Assembly (NCBI GenBank): GCA_022036555.1
Contig: CM039120.1
Coordinates: forward strand, 21,778,350 to 21,842,349
DNA length: 64,000 nucleotides
From: Microstegium vimineum
Taxonomy: Eukaryota; Streptophyta; Magnoliopsida; Poales; Poaceae
Direction of reading: 5' to 3'
Position 1 is the first letter of the stretch. Each line of letters starts with the position of its first letter. Below are positions 11,539 through 21,696 of this stretch, in pieces. Under the pieces are notes generated by a model, which was given only the letters and a program-made list of their open reading frames with translations, searched no databases and was not told the DNA's origin. The position numbers were made by a program, and so were the translations under genes.

Positions 11539-14412
11539 TGTTGGTATATTTTAGCCACACTCCAGTTATCCGCAAGCGCACAAATAAGATATCAATGTAG
11601 AACTTTACTGAGATAACCCAGTTTTAATATCGAACCCAAAGGAACGGTTGGATTACATAAGTCTGATAGCTTTATCACTGGGTCGCTAACAAGGCCTGAG
11701 AAGTTAAAAGAAAGTAGGGATCACTATGGCTTTCTAGTTTTGTTTTATCTTAATGTATTTATTAAGGTTCAACTGGGGGAATTACTTAGCAGGCTGCAAA
11801 CAGAGTACAACACAACTAAGTAACTATCTAACCTGTGAGGTCCTATAAATGGGAGGTGGACTATAGAAGATTCAATAGAGCTATAAGAGACACCTCTGCG
11901 AGCTACAATCGAGTCTAGAAAATAGGGCACATCTATGAGCTAATGAGTCTAAGCACCACACTTACACTAGGAGATCTACTTTACTCGTACATATGACAGA
12001 AATAAATCACTCAATAAAGAGCCACAGACCTGAAGAACAATAATGAAATAATGAAAACTTACATGTAAACAGAAGTTGATCACCAGAGTGAATCATAGAC
12101 GAAAGATCGGGGTTAGCGATCTTGAATCCGGAGGTAGAAGGCGTAGAATTAGCACCGACAGGCTGACACTTCCTCCAAGTCTCTCCCTTACCTTCTCTCT
12201 TCTAGTTCTAATATAAGACTAGATTCTAAACCTAATACTAGAGGGAGAACTAGTCTTCTTCTTGATAGTTGGTCCTAAAGAGGTTATCCATTCGAGTGAC
12301 ACCTCTGATACTAACTGGAGATCTGAATTATGGATTGTAGGATGCCTCTGGGGGTGCTCTAGGGATCCTTATATAGCCCGGTGGGATGAATTGTAGCCCT
12401 TGGGTCAAACCGATCTTGAACAACGGCTTAGATTTCATCTAGAGGTCAGTTAGTGAAAGGATCAAGATGCCCAAGAGGGGGGGTGAATTGGGCTCTTTTT
12501 AATTTCTAAGCAAGAATTAAACCTATAAAGAGCCAATTAACCCCCTAGTGCCTACCGCTTGTGTGTCCTAGCTAGAAAGCGGTAGCAAGTCAATAGAAGG
12601 CAAAGACTTCCTACACAATTCTAGTATGAATTGAAAGACAAGTGCGGAAAGTAATGCGGTAATAAAGAGCTAGGGAAAGAGATGCTTGACACGACGATGT
12701 TTTGCCGAGGTATCGAGGAGTCGACACTCCCCCCTAGTCCTCGTTGGAGCACCTCGCAAGGTATAGCTCCCCCTCAATCCCGCGCAAGGGATGAGTGCTC
12801 TCTACGGGTTGATTCTTCGCCACTCCGGCTCGGTGAATCGCCCACAACCGATCACAACGTCGATGGAGAAGGGCCGCCGACAATCCTCCGGCGATCACCT
12901 TCCTCCGAGCACCACCGGACCGTCTAGGTGATGTCGATCACCAAGAGTAACAAGCCTCGATCTTCGCTTGACTCACTCAAGCTTCACAACTAGAGGATGC
13001 ACACTTGAACTCTTGGATGAACTAGAGAGAGGATGGATGGATTCGCGAATCACTCTCTCTCTAGGGCTCTTGCTCTCTTCCTAACCTTCTCAACAAACTC
13101 AGCAACTCAAATGAGCAAAGGCTAGGTGGGAGAGAAGTGGGAGGGGCTATAAATAGACCCTCAGAAAACTGCCTCGGGCTGGCATTTTAAGTTGGCGACG
13201 GACGCTCTGTCGACTAGGCGACGGATGGTCCGTCGCATGCCCCCAACGGCTAGTTCTGTTCATAGTTTGGGCGACGGACGCTCCGACGCCCTGCCCAACG
13301 GCTAGTTCTGACACACTGTTCCCAGTGACGGACGCTACGTCACTGGGGCGACGGACGCTCATCCCAGCGTTCGACGCTACACTCTGGCTCGGGCTGAAAA
13401 ACACCCTCTCTGGAAGGTCGACGGACGCTTTTCCAAGCGTCCGACGCCTGGCCGACGGACAGCGTTCGACGGACCCTGAAAAACTTAGCCAGAAAACATC
13501 TCCACTGGAAGGTCGACGGACGCTGTGGACTCAACCACCCAGCGTCCGACGCCTTTGTCCGACGCGACGGACAGCGTCCGACGCATCCGTCAGGAGCGTC
13601 CGACGCCCAGAAAACAGTTCTATCAACTTCGTTTTTCGTCTCGATGAATATGGAAGTTGTTCTAGGCTATCTTACGGTCACCATAGGCTTGCTTAGAGCT
13701 AAGGAAGTCAAGTGTGCACCACACCTAAGTCATGAAGCTTTCCTAAGTCAAGCTACTAGTCTCAACCCCTCTTAATAGTACGGCCAAAGGTAAAAAGAGA
13801 AGCCCTATCTATTTCTAAGTACCCTTCATCACCTTATGACACTTAGCCTATCATTCTAGGGTCTTCATCATGTCTCCTTGAAAACCGAAACGATATCCAT
13901 CTTGGGGGCTAAGTGATGATCATTAATGCCCATTCTTGTTGATCACTATGGCTAAGCTACGCATAGCCTCTGCAAAACACACGTTAGCCATAATAATCTC
14001 TAATTGTCGTTAATCACCGAAACCAACTAGGGCAATGATTCTTCAGTTAGGCACCGCCATACGAAGCGTGATGGAGTTGGACTCTCCCCCGGGTCAGTTG
14101 GCCTAGGGTACGGGACGACCTGCCCCCCTCTGGCCCACTTTGGCCTCTTCCTCGTTTCGGTGTCTTCTGGTACCTTCTAGAGTGTTCCAGTGCGGGTGCC
14201 CGATCGGTTTGCGAAACGAGACGTGTTGGAGTAATATTCTTCTCTGTATTAATTCATGTGTTTCCTGTTTAATCCCTGTAAAATCACAATTCACCAAAAC
14301 TAGTGGAATAATGTCAGTGTAAACCCTATTCTATGGTGGTGATTACTTTTATACCCTTTTTCATGGGTTAATTGAGGGATTATAATAGGAGTTAATTACC
14401 ATCTAAACTCCC
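11539..14412 (-). mobile_element. Gypsy A 3' LTR (minus), interrupted by a solo LTR
   Basis: The left end starts TGTTGGTATATTTTAG, the reverse of an LTR end. The right end abuts, on the minus strand, the polypurine tract GTGTGGGGGAG (about 14412-14422) preceded by 'gacgagcaaaagcctaa', a typical 3' junction of plant Ty3/gypsy elements. A TATA box reads on the minus strand at 12369-12376 (CTATATAA). Removing the nested LTR at 12454-14045 leaves about 1.28 kb of native LTR. The exact base where the LTR meets the PPT is uncertain. The TSD partner is lost because the other end of gypsy A is truncated near 39535. Confidence 0.7.
12454..14045 (-). mobile_element. Solo LTR (1,592 bp) with perfect TSD GTTAG
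   Basis: It starts TGAAAGGATCAAGATGCCC and ends GATTCTTCA, flanked by GTTAG at 12449-12453 and 14046-14050. The 'gaggggggggtgaattgggc' left edge is the reverse of the U5 end of a widespread grass LTR class, so the element is in minus orientation. A CTATTTATAG box lies at about 13147-13155. Upstream of it (13190-13610) is a cluster of CGACGGACGCT / AGCGTCCGACG pairs. The frames at 12682-12927 and 13147-13696 arise from this CpG-rich repeat and are not genes. Confidence 0.88.
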
Positions 14413-15705
14413 CCACACTTAGGCTTTTGCTCGTCCTCGAGAAAAGGTTGGATTACTCAATAACTATAGTACAAGATATCAACACTAAACAAATCATGGT
14501 TGCCATGTACTACGGGATTCAAAGTGTCTACCATAAAACTTTGAGCGGTTGAAGAATGGAACAACTTGAAAAAAATTACCTACTTCCTATCAGTTAATCA
14601 ATTGGAGTTTTTGCAATAATTTTCAAAATAAAACATAGCTTACCTTCTCCTTATTATGGCACACTAAAGGCAATCTTGTATGTAGTATTTTTGGATCCTT
14701 GCCAAGTAAAGGATGAGTGATGCCTCCAAAATATCCTAACTCTAAAAGGCTATATCTAGAGTTATAAGTAATTCAGGAAATAGCATACTTACCTTGCTTG
14801 TATTGTAAAGTCAAAATTGGGTTTGAGGAGGAGAATGTCATACTATTAGATCAAGATGTGCATGTGTATTAAATATTTGGTAGCTAACCTAATTATCATT
14901 GATATTTCATCTCTCTTGATAACTTGATAAATTCTGCAAGGTATAATGACTATGGGCTATCTTTATTTATTTCTTTCATTCATCATTCATTTTTTCAGAG
15001 ACGAGCATCTAAGTACCCATTGTTTTGGTAGGACACTTGTCCATGTTTTACTCTCTTTATTTTTGCATAGCCCATATCTTCTTGACTGCATACAAAAACT
15101 TGAGAGAATAGATTACATCTTGGAGCATTTATATCCTAGTTCTTTTTGGTTCTATCCCTATTATAGGAGTAGATTTTTGGGTGTAAGGCATGATTTTGTG
15201 TACCCTCAGTGTAAGAGCAGCAAGTATATATGTGGAGTGTACGTGATTTTGATCTTGAGAGCATAAATCTTCTCAACAAGGGTCACAAGTGTTGACAAAA
15301 CTCAAAACAAAACAAGTAGCCTATGAGCTAGTTTAAAATTCATCTATTTGGCTTTGGTAGGCAATAATTATTTACCATGAAGGAGAAGCATACTATAATT
15401 TAAACTTTTTAGAAATAAAATTCTCCAATGACATAACTTAAAGAAGCAAGTTATCATTATTCTACTATCTCACATTCCACAACAAGTGATACGGTTCCCT
15501 ATCATAGTAGTTCCCAACAGTAACTAGACTTCTAGGAAAAGTGTTGTGTGAATCGATCTTAAGTTATGGCATATCAATCTTACTTTTAATCGAGACTAGA
15601 TTAAAGTTGGAGTATTCAATTTAATTCAAAACAAAGGGCAATATATGAAGATAGAGGGTATGAGATACATACTTGACTATGGATTTTTCGTGATCAGGTT
15701 TCCCT
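14413..15705 (-). mobile_element. Gypsy A internal region between pol and 3' LTR (left half)
   Basis: This is the non-coding part of gypsy A next to its polypurine tract. It ends at the GGTAT target site (15706-15710) and resumes at 34011 after gypsy B. The frame at 14946-15266 (plus) is opposite to the element and has no recognisable domain. No gene is supported. Confidence 0.55.
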
Positions 15706-15710
15706 GGTAT

Positions 15711-16383
15711 TGTTGGTATTTCTTATGACTATTGGATAAATCCGCAAGTGCATAGATTATACCGTTGTAGCACTTCACCCAGGAGTAATTATATTCTCCC
15801 AAGCGAAAGCGAAGCTAGAAATAATAATAAAAGAGAGATCCTAGAGATCACCTCAATTTAGTATCAACTAATGTAAGGGGGTAATCGAAATATGATAGGA
15901 AGGTGATGATGTAACAAACCAGGATAAAGATAAATAAGAGATAACTAGTGGGTATAACTATGTGGGAGGACAACGAGAGAGTAATAGGACTCCTATGATT
16001 CCAACTTCTACCTTCGTGGATTTAACTATGGCACACAATTGATATAAACATCGATTAATTCCTCACTACAAGTATGTTAAGCGAGAGGATAGATTAGTAG
16101 GAGGGCAAAATTCCTACCGGACCGTGCTCTCTTTTTATGGGGGTCTTACCTTTTAAGAACTTGCCTAAGAACATGTGGTGGAATACAAAGACTAGACAAG
16201 GTTGTCACTCTCTTCCTAGCTACCACAAACAATCCGTGCAGCAAGCGATAACCAAAGGCAAGATTAAGTATAAGCACCACGCTTACACCTACTCTCACTA
16301 CTCTAGTCATGTATACGACAATTAAAGCACCCTATGATAGGCGATGATCACATACAAGAATGGCCACAAAGATCTCAATCTAG
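15711..16383 (-). repeat. Gypsy B truncated 3' LTR (R/U5 part only)
   Basis: This matches the 5' LTR copy starting at 31542 through about 670 bp, with scattered differences and small indels (for example, the copy at 31618-31634 has about 17 extra bases). Homology stops at the phrase 'gatctcaatctagt' (about 16383). The 5' LTR copy continues into the rest of R and U3, which are missing here. The small frame at 16137-16325 has a twin at 31989-32177 and is LTR sequence, not a gene. Confidence 0.8.
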
Positions 16384-16486
16384 TAGTGAGAGTAGGTGTA
16401 AGTGTGGTGCTTATACTTAATCTTGCCTTTGGTTATCGCTTGCTGCACGGATTGTTTGTGGTAGCTAGCAAGAGAGTGACAGCCTC
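16202..16486. repeat. About 100-bp LTR inverted repeat (foldback) at the gypsy B junction
   Basis: The arm at about 16386-16486 is the reverse complement of about 16202-16300 with only a few mismatches, separated by about 85 bp. At the variable sites I checked ('cttgctagc' versus 'cttcctagc'), the inverted arm matches the 5' LTR copy (32064-32072) better than the adjacent LTR. The outer edge of the inverted arm is fused directly to gag-protease coding sequence. Confidence 0.8.
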
Positions 16487-16968
16487 CTTTTTCTTTAATG
16501 GAAGTTGGTTGAGTATAGCAGCGCTACACTCTTCCGTTAGCTTGATGACTTCAGTAGTGGGAAATGGCCTTTTGTTGTTGAGGATGTCCCGTAGATACTT
16601 GGCATAGGTTGGAACCTGCATTGCATCAAGTGGGGGAATATGGACATATAATTGATGAATTACCTCAATGAATTTCCCGAATCGCTCATCTGTGGATTGT
16701 CTTCTTGACTTGTTTGGGAATGGTAGTAGTACGTTTGTGTCGTAGTACTCATGTGGGGCCGTCCTCCCATGGAACTTGCCAGAGTCCAGGAGTGGTGTAA
16801 GTTCGTCTTCTTTGTCTTCATGTTGTTCTTCTGCTTCAACTTCTTTCTCCTTTCTTGTTGATTTTCCTGAAGTGTCAAGATGTGGTGGATCGCGAGTGGT
16901 CTTACCCCTCTCGTGGTCACCGAATTGATACTAGAAACTTTTTTTAGATTTACCAAGATTTGGATCAA
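16433..16968 (-). pseudogene. Gypsy B gag-protease linker, truncated
   Basis: On the minus strand the frame contains VPTYAKYL, LTEECSAAIL and a Lys-rich end (KKKEA). These are the residues that lead into the aspartic protease in plant Ty3/gypsy polyproteins. The homology ends at about 16487 where the sequence switches to the inverted LTR arm, so the protease active site and the rest of pol are lost. The upstream part (16660-16968) has a decayed frame. The product cannot be functional. Confidence 0.7.
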
Positions 16969-17239
16969 AGGATGGAATAGAAGTTATCAATTGAGATAAT
17001 TTTCTTTCTAACATGTTATTGGGATTCAATTGATTCTTTACAACAGAAGCAAAGTCATCCATTTTATTATTTAAACTCTCAAGGGTCTTATCATTAGCAG
17101 CTAGTTTCCTGTTTATACTCTCATTAATTCTAGCTTGGCTTAAGATAAGATCTTTAAATGAAGGCTAATTAAAATTATTAAAGATTTTACCTCCATTGCC
17201 TTGATAGAAGGGTCGTGGCTTTGATCCATATTGTTGAGG

Positions 17240-17973
17240 TCAATCCTCACTGTTGTTGATGAATCTCGCGCCTTCATTTGTTTTAGGGCAACTATTTCCC
17301 AAATGATTTCCGCCACATACCTCACACCATTGTTCTGCCTTGCTGGCTCGTGTGGAGGCATATTGTTGGATGGCTTCTCTATCTTTCTTGAAGTTTGCTC
17401 GCTCTTCGAGTTTCTTCATCAAGAGATCCATCTTCGCGGAGAGTGAATTTACCTCATGGATGGGTTGTACACTCTTCTTTTTGACTTGGAGCTTTTCATC
17501 CTTCCACCCTTGATTCGTCACCATCTTCTCAATGAGATCTTTTGCTTGTGTGACGTTTAGTGATGTGAATGCTCCTCTTGCAGTAGCATCAAGGTGACTA
17601 CGGGCTATACATGTTATCCCATAGTAGAAGCCTTGAATCAGGAGCCAACATGAATGCCATGATGAGGGCACCCCCGAATGTACTCCTGGAGACGTTCCCA
17701 TGCTTCGAGAATAGTCTCGTCCGCATGTTGTTGGAAGCTTGAAATTTTTCCACAAAGGGCGGTGGTTTTGCCCATCGGAAAGAACTTATTGAGGAAGGCA
17801 TTGGCACAATTCTCCCAAGTGGCAAATTCCTCAGAATGGGCATAGAACCATTGCTTCGCCTTCCCGAGTAATGAGAACGGGAAAAGGCGGAGACAGATGA
17901 TATCTCATGCAACATTCTTAATGGAAATGGTGCCACTTACCTCCCAGAAGTGTTGGAGATGTGTCGTAACATC
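17240..17973 (-). pseudogene. Gypsy B gag, C-terminal half with zinc knuckle
   Basis: Two overlapping minus frames (17936-17598 and 17755-17240) together resemble plant Ty3/gypsy Gag. The second contains VTQAKDLIEKMVTNQGW and, near residues 142-156, a CX2CX4HX4C knuckle (CEVCGGNHLGNSC). This RNA-binding motif packages the element's own transcript in virus-like particles. A frame change near 17650-17700 breaks the protein, and the N-terminal half lies beyond the solo LTR, from 19575. It is a decayed coding region. Confidence 0.75.
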
Positions 17974-19574
17974 TGTTGACGGTAAATATGAGCCATTTTG
18001 TCACCATCAAAATACTGTCAACATCCTCATATTTAAAGGAAAACAAGATTAACATGAACATATTATACCCAATAACTAGTTCCACATGTCCATGAAGTAT
18101 TTCTTGCAGGACTACAGGAAATGGAGAGAAATGAGCTAGTAGGACCCACCATAGGGGGGTCGGCCAACCACCCTATGGGGCCCACCAGCCATCCCAAGCA
18201 TCCACATGGTAGGAGGGCCCACCTATCATAGTAAGGGGGTCATTACCCCCCTTGTGCAGGTCGGCCGACCTATAAATGGCACCCACCAAGATCTCTAGCC
18301 ACTCCATGACATGTGGGCCATGATTCTAGAAGGTTAGCAGTGGTCCACATGTCATAGGGGGGTCGGTCGACCCCCCCAAGGTGACTTGGCGGCCACTCCT
18401 CTCTCCCACGCTGGCCATGATCCAGGAGAAGCACTCCCAAGTGATCCTCCTCCCTTGGATCAACTTGTGCTTTCTCTAAACGGCTCATATTCACTTCACA
18501 TGGATCCATGGGCCCACAAGAGTACAAACCAATGTCCAGAAGAACTCCAACTCGTTCATACCCACTCCAAGACTGGTGGGCCATCTTCTAGAAGGACTGA
18601 GGCGGTCCCACCACCCATAGGGGGGTCGGCCGAACCCCCCCTAAGGCCTAGGGGGCGCCCACCTTCTTTGCATGCCGCCATGCAAAGAAGTACATGCTCA
18701 ATTATTCTCCACCCTTGATCTAAAGGCGGTTGGGATCCAAGGGCTCTCATCACCCATCACGCGGATCGATGATGTGGCGGTGGAGTAGCCCCTACTCCAC
18801 CCCTCCACTATAAATACCCCCTCGCTCCCTCTCATTCAAGACACACCAAGGAGGAGCTACTCTCTCTACAAGGCGAAGCCCTGTTCTACTAGTAGCATAG
18901 AAAATAGGGAGAGAGTGAGGAGGGTCTGGAGGAGAGCCGGGCCTGTCTGGCGTCTTCTCTGAGTTGTACCTCAGCGGATGCGGCCTTCTCTTTTGTAAGT
19001 CTGTATTTGAGATTCTTTTATGGTAATTGATCTTTAGTTCTGGTAAAGTATTTACTTTAGTTGTTCATTAGTTCACCGCCCTTAAACCGGTGCTCTAATC
19101 AATTTCACCGGGATCCGGATTAGAGTAGTAAGATATAGTGTAGACGTTGTGTCTAGGATATATGGTTACTTGTGTTTGCGGCTTGTCCAACGGTTTGTTT
19201 GTGGTACCTAGTAGGGGTGACAGTCCTATCTAGACTTTGATCCCACCACGTTCGGCCAAGTTCTTTAAACGTAGGCTTTCTTATGCTAGGTGGTTTAGCA
19301 CCCTTCTCATCCCTTTCTGTTGCTAAGCGATCTAGTGGCCCGAAGTGAACAACCTTTGTATCTTACCTTACCTTGCTAGTTTCATAACCATAGAAGATCC
19401 TCTCTACCCAACCTATCATAAACCCCTTGTGTCATCATAGGACAAACTTAGTTCTTTGTTAAGTACACTTCACGTTCCCTATGGATTCGATACCCCTGGA
19501 ATACTCTTGGGTGAAAGCTACCTTGACAGCCGTGTGCTTGCGGTTTATCCTTTGTGCCACAATTTGTGTCAACA
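17974..19574 (+). mobile_element. Solo LTR (1,601 bp) inside gypsy B gag, TSD ACATC
   Basis: It starts TGTTGACGG and ends GTGTCAACA (7-bp inverted termini TGTTGAC/GTCAACA), flanked by ACATC at 17969-17973 and 19575-19579. A TATAAATA box at 18809-18816 gives plus orientation, opposite to its host. U3 carries several GGGGTCGGCCGAC palindromes (18155-18375, 18618-18640). The segment around the TATA box resembles the gypsy B LTR near 33180-33220, so the two LTR families are related. Frames inside (18270-18753) are not genes. Confidence 0.9.
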
Positions 19575-19882
19575 ACATCCTCATGGGACTTCCCACTTAA
19601 AGGATTGGCTTGCACTAAGTTGATCAAGGTTGGCTTCAGCTCGAAGGTAGCACCCCCTATATTAATGTCTAGTCCTTGGGCCACGTGAACGACTGAAGGA
19701 ACCGAGAAGTCAGAAATAGCCTCTTGAGCCATAGCTTGCTTGATGAACGAAGTGGAGCCTCCTTCCTTGAGTGGATCCAAATTTGAGGTGAGCTTTCGAG
19801 GAGACACTAGACGATGTCTAGATTTCCTTGGGAAGCTCTTAGGATTTTCTAATGTAGTTGCTCGAAACTGGAACTCACTCAT
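19575..19882 (-). pseudogene. Gypsy B gag, N-terminal part
   Basis: The minus frame opens at 19882 (MSEFQFRAT...) ten bases from the CACTA insertion and reads through a Lys/Arg-rich start into the segment cut at 19575 by the solo LTR. The original reading continued at 17973. It is taken as gag by position (first gene after the leader) and continuity with the zinc-knuckle part. The frame as it stands (to 19448) runs into LTR sequence. Confidence 0.6.
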
Positions 19883-19892
19883 ACAATGCCTT

Positions 19893-20480
19893 CACTACAG
19901 GAAGACTGAGTATTAGTGATAAAATGTGGTGGCGAAATTTTGTTTTGCCACTAATTCCCACGTTATTAGTGACCAAACTAGTTTTCATCACTATTGCGTC
20001 GATTATTAGTGGCAACCTACTATATCGCCACAGGATGCACCTTTAGTGGCGAATTTAGTAGGGAAACAATAATTTGTCACTAATAAATAGGTTAATTGTG
20101 ACTAAATATTTTTCCCACACAGTTATGCCATTTATTAGTGACAAAATATTATATCGCCACATGGTTCAAGGTTAGTGAGAAAATGTTGTGACGAAACTAT
20201 ATTTTGTCACTGTTTACCATATTAATTGTGACTAAACAATATTCCCCACTACTAGTATATTTATCATTGACAGAAATTTTACATCGCCACATGATACACG
20301 AATAGTGAGAAAATTTTGTGGCAAATTATTCTTGTCACTAGTTACCAGTTAATTGTGAGCAAATAAATTTCCTATTATATAATATTTTTATTAGTGATAG
20401 AACATGCGTTCTATATTATAAATAATTAGCGGCAAATATTACTTTCTAACTAGAATTATTTTTTAGTGTCAGAATTTCCT
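19893..20480. repeat. CACTA left subterminal repeat array
   Basis: Short motifs such as 'attagtg', 'ttagtgacaaa', 'cgccaca' and 'gtcactaat' recur every 20-60 bp in both orientations. The matching array lies at 30640-31400. No coding frame of interest exists here; the one at 19858-20046 is chance. Confidence 0.7.
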
Positions 20481-20659
20481 CCCTATCATTTCTTTGGAAC
20501 ATATACAAGAATAAAATCAGATAAAGTAATTACATTTGGAACCTCAACTAGCATGCTGCCATGATGGGAATATGGGATGGATGAGCTCCCGCATGTGCTT
20601 GCTTCGAAGGATAGCAGTAGATGATAACGAATCTATTGGCCCTGTTATCATGGGTCCTA

Positions 20660-21265
20660 GCTGTCAGTCAAACTCCACCTTATCTTCTTTTCCTCCATGG
20701 TTTGTCTGTGGCTGCAAGTGCTAGATGGAGACGGAGCATCTTCGACGGCCCCAAGCTCAGAGCTCCGCCAAGCGCCGACGAGCTCACCCACGGTCTCTAG
20801 CTGTGAGCCGTCGATGCCCCAGCCCATGGCTCTGTCGAAGCTCGCAAGTGCAACGCTCAACGAGCTCGCCCACGGCCGCGGCCGCCTATCTCGACGAGTA
20901 TCTGCGGCCGCCCCAGCTCGCTACTTCTGCTTTGCGTCGACAAGCTCATGGTCTCCGGCCATCCCCACTCCCTCCCGGCTTCACCAAATCTTGCCCCGTG
21001 CAGCACTCAACGAGCTCGCCCAGTCGCCCACAGTTGTCGCCGCCAATCTCGACGAGCTCGCCCGTGCTCAGATTCGCTGCGCCCCTGGCCGCATTCGTCT
21101 GCGCGCGAGGATGAAGACGCCAAGCCACGGTCTCGCGCCGTACTACGAGCCTGGTACGGTCATCGTGCGGGCGTCAACACCGGCAGGCGTTTCACGTGTG
21201 GCGGGCGGCGGCGTTTAGCCGGCAGTCGGTCTCGTGCGTCAACGGGCCTAACAGGGCGGCTCATC
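20660..21265 (+). other. GC-rich island inside the CACTA with repeated CGAGCTCGCCC motif
   Basis: The island interrupts otherwise AT-rich CACTA DNA. Overlapping plus frames (20697-21218 and 20948-21268) and a minus frame (20657-20860) stay open because of high GC. The phrase 'aacgagctcgccca' or 'gacgagctcgcccg' recurs at about 20857, 21008 and 21050, giving a repeated N-E-L-A peptide in the longest frame. I do not recognise a domain. It may be captured host gene DNA or the element's own promoter/CpG region. Confidence 0.4.
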
Positions 21266-21696
21266 TGAGGCCATAGGATTGGATAGTAAGCACTGTTACT
21301 CTCCAGTTTAGATTATTTGATCAATTTACTGTATTTATCTATTCGATGCTCTAGAGTTTAAACGTAGCTAGAAGCTCAATGACCAAATGCCTTAGTGATC
21401 ATTTAGTTGCATTTATTGGGCACTTGAACCTTGGTCACTGCATACATACAGGACAGATGGACCCCTATCTTTATATTTAGTTACATAATACTAGTACATT
21501 AGGTTCCAATTCTGTAATTGAAGTGAAAATTAGACCTCTATTATCTTAGGTTTTGGTGACTTTGAGCGTATGTACCAGTTAATTTGGTTGTGGGAACAAA
21601 AAACAAAAGTTTGTCAGAACAAAAGTAAAATTAGAGAGAACAAACAAAAGCAAGTGCAAATCTGTATGTGTATAGTAATACTGAATTGACAATTTG

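Noticed and set aside
16137..16325. 62-residue ORF as a conserved small protein (twin at 31989-32177)
   Set aside because: The two copies are the same piece of gypsy B LTR, so similarity reflects LTR duplication, not a conserved peptide.
18270..18753. Overlapping 104-, 110- and 65-residue frames
   Set aside because: They lie wholly within the solo LTR at 17974-19574 and are open because of its GC-rich U3.
20697..21218. 173-residue ORF inside the CACTA as a captured gene
   Set aside because: No recognisable domain and competing frames on both strands; kept only as a GC island.
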